A stretch of DNA of 7,137 bases from Candidatus Hydrogenedentota bacterium (lineage in GTDB: Bacteria > Hydrogenedentota > Hydrogenedentia > Hydrogenedentales > SLHB01): the NCBI GenBank assembly GCA_003552765.1, contig PUOI01000275.1, forward strand, positions 1 to 7,137, written 5' to 3'. Below the pieces are notes generated by a model. The model was not told the origin of the DNA. It was given only the letters and a program-made list of their open reading frames with translations, and did no database searches. The position numbers and the translations under genes are program-made. Shown here piece by piece: positions 5,394 to 7,137 of the stretch. Numbering within the stretch: the stretch's first letter is position 1; every line of letters starts with the position of its first letter.

Positions 5394-5834
5394 TCAGCCG
5401 CGCCAGGCGCCCGCTTGCCGCTGGGATATGACGCGCTTGCCCGCCGGTTTGGGCGGCTTCGGTTTCTTCTGGGTGCGCAAGGGGCGGCACCGTAGCACGA
5501 TGAAGGTGATGATGGCCAGCGCGGCCCCCTGGGCATAGAATAGCCATTCGGGATTGTACGCCGCAAGGTTCCAGAATTCGGCGAGTGGGACTTCCCAACC
5601 GGGATCGGCGCGATCCGTGTGATGCATGGCGGTTTCAAGCTTGAACCACCGAACCACGCGGACGAGTCCGTGCAAGACGATTTGAATGCCGGTCATGTAG
5701 AGCATTATTTCCAGCAAGGGAAGCAGCACCGCCGAGACGTGGCGCCGCAGCATTACGAGTAGGGGCAATGCGAACGCCGCAGTTATCGCGTAGGCTTGCC
5801 ACCGGTCAACGACATGGTTCACGAGTTCGTCCAT
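5394..5834 (-). CDS. Uncharacterised three-helix membrane protein
   Basis: I do not recognise a family for this 146-residue protein. Hydrophobic segments at about 14-29 (AYAITAAFALPLLVML), 36-60 (SAVLLPLLEIMLYMTGIQIVLHGLV) and 97-114 (WLFYAQGAALAIITFIVL) suggest three membrane helices. Between helices 2 and 3 is a ~35-residue loop with HH, acidic residues and aromatics. The C-terminal ~30 residues are very basic and proline-rich (KKPKPPKP at 123-130), predicting a cytoplasmic tail. The ATG at 5834 has AGAGGA eleven bases upstream, a somewhat long spacing. It is first in a probable operon with rhaM and divergent from the ABC ATPase gene; neighbourhood alone hints at a role around sugar uptake. 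No transporter signature is visible, and it is not the usual ~10-helix ABC permease. Confidence 0.75.
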   Translation of the reverse strand: MDELVNHVVDRWQAYAITAAFALPLLVMLRRHVSAVLLPLLEIMLYMTGIQIVLHGLVRVVRWFKLETAMHHTDRADPGWEVPLAEFWNLAAYNPEWLFYAQGAALAIITFIVLRCRPLRTQKKPKPPKPAGKRVISQRQAGAWRG

Positions 5835-5860
5835 GACTGACGTATTCCTCTAGGCTTGGG

Positions 5861-5889
5861 TTGATCCATGCCGGCGCACTTACTACTAT
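5861..5889 (+). promoter_or_regulatory. Candidate promoter of the ABC ATPase gene
   Basis: TTGATC (5861-5866) and TACTAT (5884-5889) each match four of six consensus bases with the ideal 17-bp spacing. Initiation about seven bases after the -10 would fall at 5896-5897, only a few bases before the ATG at 5901, implying a leaderless or nearly leaderless transcript. This agrees with the absence of a Shine-Dalgarno there. Confidence 0.4.
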
Positions 5890-5900
5890 GGTCTCCAATC

Positions 5901-7137
5901 ATGAGTACGCCGGTGCTGCAATTAATCAATCTTCACAAACGCTTTGGCGGACAGTGCGCCTTGCGCGGCGTGGATCTGGATGCGCGCCGCGGCGCTATTC
6001 ATGCGCTCGTGGGCGAGAGCGGGGCGGGCAAGTCCGTGCTGGCCCAGCTGGCGGCGGGCGTGCTCCGGCCGGACCAAGGAGAGATTCGCTTCAAGGGCGA
6101 CCCGCTCGCGCTTGGCAATCCGCTTGAAGCGGCGGCGCAGGGCATCGCCTTGGTCCGTCAGCACCCCGACGTCTTGCCGTTCCTCTCGGTGGCCGAGAAC
6201 ATGCTGTTGGGCGAGGGCCTTGTCCAGGTCCCAGGCGGACTAATCCATTGGCCCGCCACCTACCGCAGGGCGCAAGCGATGCTGGCGGACATCGGAGAAG
6301 ACTTCGACGTCCGCCAACCCGCTTGGAGACTGTCGAAGGCGCAGCGGATCATGCTGGACTTCGCCGTGGCCACATCCCGTGAGCCCACGGTGGTATTTAT
6401 CGACGATCCCGCGCCCGCGCTTAACCCGGAGGCCGCCCAGCGCCTTTGGGAACGCATGCGCGCGTTGCGGGACAACGGCGCGGCCATCGTCTATGTGAGC
6501 AGCCAACCCGATGAGATTCTGCCGCTGTGCGATGACGTCACCGTGTTGCGCGACGGCGCCGCCGTGGAGACCAGGGGGAACGGCAAGACGTTTCCGGCGC
6601 CGCCCGAACCACAGGGCGAAGTCCGCCTTGAAGTAGCCAATCTCACGGATGCCGAGGGCCGTTTCCACAACATGAGCCTCGAAGTGCGCGCGGGCGAGAT
6701 CGTCGGTCTTCATGGCCACCCCGGCGCGGGGGGAAGCGAGTTCGCGCAAGCGCTCTTTGGGTTGCGGCCCGCCATCGGCGGCAAGGTGAAGGCCAACGGG
6801 TTGAGGTTGCACGCCTTGGCTCCCGAGGCGGCGGCGGAGGCTGGCATCGCGTATCTTCCAGCGGATCGCTTGGGGGAAAGCGCATTCCCAAGCCATTCTT
6901 GGAGCCGGAACGCGATTGTGACGAGCCTGCGCGGCCTGTCGAAAGCGCCGGGATGGATAAGCCGGGCCGCCGAACAGGCCGCCGGGCAGACGGCGGCGGA
7001 ACGGGTTGGCGTGGATGCGGCGCGCACCGGGCAGCCGCTACGCTCATTCTCCGCGGGCGATCAGCAGAAAGCGGCGCTTGCCCGTTGGCTTGTGGCGAAC
7101 CCCCGGGTTCTTGTGCTCGACGAACCCGTGCGATCCA
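5901..7137 (+). CDS. Sugar ABC transporter ATP-binding protein, two-domain (RbsA/RhaT type), 3' truncated
   Basis: The frame stays open to the window edge: 412 residues are visible of an expected ~500. Such proteins power periplasmic sugar import as a single chain holding both ATPase domains. Domain 1 has Walker A GESGAGKS (38-45), Q-loop region VRQHPD (85-90) with LSVAEN (95-100), a signature reading LSKAQ (144-148), Walker B FIDDP (166-170) and VYVSSQ (197-202) where the switch His belongs. Domain 2 has a Walker A without Lys (GHPGAGGS, 272-279), PADRLGE (320-326), signature FSAGDQQK (383-390) and Walker B VLVLDEP (403-409). Lys loss in domain 2 is normal for this class; the domain 1 changes are not. 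No Shine-Dalgarno precedes 5901; an in-frame ATG at 5868 would add 11 residues unlike the family. Divergence from rhaM suggests rhamnose or a similar sugar. The permease and binding-protein genes are not in view. Confidence 0.9.
   Translation, partial: MSTPVLQLINLHKRFGGQCALRGVDLDARRGAIHALVGESGAGKSVLAQLAAGVLRPDQGEIRFKGDPLALGNPLEAAAQGIALVRQHPDVLPFLSVAENMLLGEGLVQVPGGLIHWPATYRRAQAMLADIGEDFDVRQPAWRLSKAQRIMLDFAVATSREPTVVFIDDPAPALNPEAAQRLWERMRALRDNGAAIVYVSSQPDEILPLCDDVTVLRDGAAVETRGNGKTFPAPPEPQGEVRLEVANLTDAEGRFHNMSLEVRAGEIVGLHGHPGAGGSEFAQALFGLRPAIGGKVKANGLRLHALAPEAAAEAGIAYLPADRLGESAFPSHSWSRNAIVTSLRGLSKAPGWISRAAEQAAGQTAAERVGVDAARTGQPLRSFSAGDQQKAALARWLVANPRVLVLDEPVRS

Overview
The window is GC-rich bacterial DNA with five complete genes, one further complete gene of unknown function, and one gene cut by the right edge. 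The gene content (sigma54-dependent regulator, TatA, periplasmic-type sugar ABC ATPase) fits a Gram-negative-type (diderm) organism. The intergenic repeats resemble those I associate with Planctomycetes/PVC or Hydrogenedentes-like environmental genomes. That placement is a weak inference; no taxonomic marker is present.

Layout. 1-169: left edge, no gene seen. 170-712 (-): small NAD(P)H-dependent FMN reductase-like flavoprotein. 713-1057: divergent intergenic region with an AT-rich island, a perfect palindrome and a sigma70-type promoter facing right. 1058-1975 (+): metF, methylenetetrahydrofolate reductase. 2112-2327 (+): tatA, with its own promoter and two strong hairpins just upstream. A stem-loop with T-rich tails on both strands (about 2378-2436) separates tatA from the convergent 2451-3821 (-) gene, an NtrC-family sigma54-dependent response regulator with no histidine kinase beside it.

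3833-5046 is about 1.2 kb without a credible gene, packed with small palindromes. It holds a GTAG-headed hairpin cluster (3924-4025), a 9-nt tandem repeat (4149-4175), a REPIN-like structure made of two perfect 32-nt inverted arms (4375-4406 and 4504-4535), further hairpins, and a 10-nt tandem repeat (4871-4900).

5047-5834 (-): two-gene operon encoding an unrecognised three-helix membrane protein and then rhaM, L-rhamnose mutarotase. Divergent from it, 5901 to the right edge (+) is a double-domain sugar ABC transporter ATPase of the RbsA/RhaT type, whose ATP-site motifs are unusually degenerate and which may be translated from a leaderless or nearly leaderless mRNA. Together, the right-hand genes look like one side of a rhamnose (or similar deoxy-sugar) uptake locus: the ABC system would import the sugar and RhaM would interconvert its anomers for catabolism. 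The left-hand genes (flavin reductase, metF, tatA, regulator) are separate transcription units with no evident shared task.
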